Assembly (NCBI GenBank): GCA_030040815.1
Contig: JASHSZ010000706.1
Span: 1 to 7,655 of the forward strand
Direction of reading: 5' to 3'
Source of the DNA: Streptosporangiaceae bacterium
GTDB lineage: Bacteria; Actinomycetota; Actinomycetes; Streptosporangiales; Streptosporangiaceae
Length of the DNA: 7,655 nucleotides
The notes under the pieces were generated by a model. The model saw nothing but the letters and a program-made list of their open reading frames with translations, ran no database searches and was not told where the DNA came from. Shown piece after piece: positions 5,329 to 7,655 of this stretch. A program made the translations under genes and the position numbers. Each line of letters begins with the position of its first letter. Position 1 is the first letter of the stretch.

Positions 5329-6038
5329 TGAGCGGCGGGGGCGATCACGGCGGCACCAGCAGGCACCCGCGCGCCGTCAGGGCAGCGCAGCGATCCAGCT
5401 ACCAGCGCCCGGCTGACGCAGATGAAGCTGCCGCAGAGCATCTCGATGGTCGAGCGGCCGGCGAGGCCACCCCGATCGCCGCCAGATCCGAGCCGATCCG
5501 TCGTCCCCTCCGGCAGCGGGCGCACGCTGTACCCGTAGCGGTGCCCGAGCCGCGCCCGAGCCCGGACTTCCGCGACTACGTGCGAACCCGCAGGCACGCC
5601 CTGCTGCGGACCGCTTACCTCCTGACTGGGAATCTGGCCGACGCCGAGGACCTGGTTCAGTCGGCGCTGGCCAAAACTTATTTCGCCTGGGATCGAATTG
5701 AAGATCATGGCGCGCTCGATGGGTACGTCCGCCGAGCCATCGTCAACACGCACATCTCGTCGTGGCGCCGGCGCCGAGTGCAGGAGTTTCCGACGGACGA
5801 GCTCCCGGACCAGGCGGTAGCCGATCACGCGAGTAGCAGTGACCTCCAGGAGACGCTGCGTCAGGCCGTTGACCGTCTGCCGGAGCGGATGCGCGCCACG
5901 GTCCTGCTGCGGTACTACGACGACATGACGGAAGCGGAGGTCGCCGAGGTGCTAGGCGTGAGTCTCGGGACGGTGAAGAGCACGGTGGCCAGGGCCGTCG
6001 CCAAGCTGCGGGTCGACGCTCATCTCTGGCCCGAGTAA
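5328..6038 (+). CDS. RNA polymerase sigma factor, SigE family (ECF-like)
   Basis: A 236-residue alternative sigma factor. Region 2 runs from about residue 79 (DFRDYVRTRRHALLRTAYLL…) and includes GNLADAEDLVQSALAKTY (101-118), the core-polymerase and -10 binding helices. Region 4 is at about 175-228: LRQAVDRLPERMRATVLLRY (177-196), then a helix-turn-helix, MTEAEVAEVLGVSLGTVKST (200-219). This matches the small SigE-like family of actinobacteria, which is normally about 165-180 residues. The extra ~75 residues at the N-terminus are Ala/Arg/Pro-rich and without a recognised fold. The start could instead be GTG 5541, but that codon has no ribosome site, while GTG 5328 has a well placed -10 for leaderless translation. 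No anti-sigma gene follows. It is divergent from the double-psi/MauE operon, a possible target. Confidence 0.88.
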   Translation: MSGGGDHGGTSRHPRAVRAAQRSSYQRPADADEAAAEHLDGRAAGEATPIAARSEPIRRPLRQRAHAVPVAVPEPRPSPDFRDYVRTRRHALLRTAYLLTGNLADAEDLVQSALAKTYFAWDRIEDHGALDGYVRRAIVNTHISSWRRRRVQEFPTDELPDQAVADHASSSDLQETLRQAVDRLPERMRATVLLRYYDDMTEAEVAEVLGVSLGTVKSTVARAVAKLRVDAHLWPE

Positions 6039-6110
6039 GGCCGCGACCTCCGGCCCGGTGCGGCTCTGACGCCGTCCGGGTCGGGGTGCGGATGGTCCGG
6101 CCACGCCGGA
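6039..6110 (+). terminator. Hairpins after the sigma-factor gene
   Basis: GGCCG (6039-6043) and CGGCC (6051-6055) form a 5-bp stem directly after the TAA. TCCGGC (6096-6101) and GCCGGA (6105-6110) form a perfect 6-bp stem around CAC. There is no T-run. Either stem could end the sigma-factor transcript before the next gene, which has its own candidate promoter. Confidence 0.33.
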
Positions 6111-6119
6111 AATGACCTG

Positions 6120-6149
6120 CTGACAGGCCTGCCGCTTTGCCGATACCGT
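6120..6149 (+). promoter_or_regulatory. Candidate promoter for the acyl-CoA synthetase gene
   Basis: CTGACA (6120-6125), one mismatch from TTGACA, is followed after 18 bp by TACCGT (6144-6149), which fits TANNNT. Transcription would begin near 6156 and leave a leader of about 100 bases. TTGCCG (6137-6142) with TACGTT (6162-6167) is a weaker alternative. Confidence 0.33.
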
Positions 6150-6259
6150 GGCACTGATTGGTACGTTCCGGGCGGCGACCGGCGCGTCGTCCGGGCCTGC
6201 CCAGGCTCCGGAGCAGGCGAGGCGAACCGGCGCCGGCTTTTCGTGCAGGGGGTATGGCC

Positions 6260-7655
6260 GTGCGCAGCACGATGATGGATGTCCCGCTGACCGTGACGGC
6301 GCTCATGCGCAACGGCACGACGGCGTACGCCGACGCCGAAGTCGTCACCCTCACCTCAGCTGGCAGCCGACGCCAGACATACGGGATGACAGGTACTCGT
6401 GTCGCAAAGCTCGCGAATGCCCTTCGATCGCTCGGCGTCGACGGCGATCAGCGGGTCGCGACGCTGATGTGGAACAACGCCGAGCACCTCGAGGCCTACC
6501 TGGCGATCCCCTCCATGGGAGCCGTGCTGCACACCCTGAACCTGCGGCTCGACCCGCAGGTGATCGGCTACATCGCAGACCACGCGGGCGATGACGTCGT
6601 GATCGTGGATGCCACCCTGGTGCCGTTGCTGGCTCGCGTTCTGCCGCATGCGCCCGGCATCCGACACGTCATCGTCACGGCTGCCGAGGGCGAGACCGGG
6701 TTTGTGCCGCCGGCCGAACTGGAGGCGCTGGGACGGCCCGTGCATTCCTACGAGGCCGTGCTGGCCGGCCAGCCCGCCGCGTTCGACTGGCCGGACATCG
6801 ACGAGCGGTCGGCCGCCGCGATGTGTTACACCAGCGGAACGACGGGCCAGCCCAAGGGCGTTGTCTACAGCCACCGGTCGATGCACCTGCACTCGATGGC
6901 GGTCTGCATGAACTCAGTCTTCGGGCTGTCCGACGTCGACCGCGTGCTTCCGGTCGTGCCGATGTTTCACGCTAACGCGTGGGGCTTGCCGTATGCCGCC
7001 ATGCTGGCTGGCTCGTCCCTGATCATGCCGGATCGTTTCCTGCAGCCTGAGCCGCTGGTCCGGCTGATCGAGGCAGAACGGCCGACCCTAGCCGGCGCCG
7101 TTCCCACCATCTGGAATGGCCTGCTGCAGTACGTGCGGGCGAACGGCGGGGACCTGTCGTCGCTGCGGTTGGTGCCGTGTGGCGGTTCGGCTGTCCCGCA
7201 CGCCCTCATGGAGGCTTACGAAAAGGAGCTTGGCGTCACCATCCTGCAGGCATGGGGGATGACCGAGACGTCGCCGCTTGGCAGTGTGGCACACCCGCCG
7301 GCGGGCCTGCCGGAGGAGCAGTCCTGGCGGTATCGCGACACGGCCGGGCGGCTCTTGTGCGAGGTCGAGCACCGCCTGATCGGCGATGGTGGCGTCGAGC
7401 TGCCCTGCGATGGCGAGGCCGTTGGCGAGATCGAGGTGCGCGGGCCGTGGGTCACCGGCTCGTACTACAAGGACGACGACCCGGCGAAGTTCCATGACGG
7501 CTGGCTGCGCACCGGGGACGTCGGCAAGATCGATCCGCTCGGCTATGTGACGCTGACCGATCGGGCCAAGGATGTCATTAAGTCGGGCGGTGAGTGGATC
7601 TCCTCGATGGAGCTGGAGAACGCGCTGATGGCTCACCCGGCGGTCGCCGAGGCTG
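6260..7655 (+). CDS. Acyl-CoA synthetase (AMP-binding, FadD-like), 3' end beyond window
   Basis: This adenylate-forming enzyme activates a fatty or other carboxylic acid to its acyl-CoA via an acyl-AMP. The reading frame runs open to the window edge, with 465 residues seen of an expected ~540. Motifs are intact: P-loop YTSGTTGQPKG (190-200), VPMFHANAWG (233-242), QAWGMTETS (330-338), GWLRTGD (414-420) and DRAKDVIKSGGEWIS (434-448). The part with the catalytic C-terminal lysine lies beyond the window. I chose the GTG at 6260 because AGGGGG (6247-6252) lies seven bases upstream and the resulting start, MRSTMMDVPLTV, fits the family as I recall it. An ATG two codons earlier (6254) is too close to that site. 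Substrate chain length cannot be read from sequence alone. No beta-oxidation partners are visible in the window. Confidence 0.93.
   Translation, partial: MRSTMMDVPLTVTALMRNGTTAYADAEVVTLTSAGSRRQTYGMTGTRVAKLANALRSLGVDGDQRVATLMWNNAEHLEAYLAIPSMGAVLHTLNLRLDPQVIGYIADHAGDDVVIVDATLVPLLARVLPHAPGIRHVIVTAAEGETGFVPPAELEALGRPVHSYEAVLAGQPAAFDWPDIDERSAAAMCYTSGTTGQPKGVVYSHRSMHLHSMAVCMNSVFGLSDVDRVLPVVPMFHANAWGLPYAAMLAGSSLIMPDRFLQPEPLVRLIEAERPTLAGAVPTIWNGLLQYVRANGGDLSSLRLVPCGGSAVPHALMEAYEKELGVTILQAWGMTETSPLGSVAHPPAGLPEEQSWRYRDTAGRLLCEVEHRLIGDGGVELPCDGEAVGEIEVRGPWVTGSYYKDDDPAKFHDGWLRTGDVGKIDPLGYVTLTDRAKDVIKSGGEWISSMELENALMAHPAVAEA

Noticed and set aside
1..7655. CRISPR array, riboswitch, rRNA or integrase gene
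   Set aside because: No spaced direct repeats, no recognised aptamer core, no rRNA stretches and no integrase reading frame were seen on either strand.

Overview
The window is GC-rich throughout. Its coding style (GTG starts, few Shine-Dalgarno sites, apparent leaderless starts, G/C at third codon positions) points to a high-GC actinobacterium. The CtaG, AAA-ATPase and SigE-family proteins also read as actinobacterial. I cannot name the genus from the sequence.

Layout, left to right. (a) 1-174: the 3' end of a broken IS481-type transposase with its likely terminal inverted repeat. It stops 1-3 bp from the 3' end of a tRNA-Ser(UGA) gene on the minus strand (176-264). (b) 344-1366 (+): a seven-helix CtaG/caa3-type cytochrome oxidase assembly protein, followed by a double GC hairpin. 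(c) 1666-2847 (+): a 393-residue P-loop ATPase with a C-terminal winged helix, probably read from a leaderless mRNA. (d) 2914-5097 (-): a two-gene operon. The first gene (5097-3871) encodes a Cys-rich protein with a C-terminal RlpA/expansin-like double-psi beta-barrel. The second (3867-2914) encodes a MauE-like redox membrane protein with a GCGCFG motif. (e) 5328-6038 (+): a SigE-family (ECF-like) sigma factor divergent from that operon. (f) 6260 to the window edge (+): a FadD-like acyl-CoA synthetase cut off by the end of the window.

The most interesting part is 1.6-5.3 kb. An 18-bp palindrome, TCTAG-N8-CTAGA, occurs on both sides of the ATPase gene. One copy covers its -35 region. The other is the core of a long hairpin between the convergent ATPase and MauE genes. 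The MauE/double-psi pair looks like a membrane redox partner and its disulfide-rich client, transcribed away from a sigma factor that could control it. These functional links are inferences. The individual gene family calls are much firmer, apart from the double-psi fold, which is recognised from motifs only.
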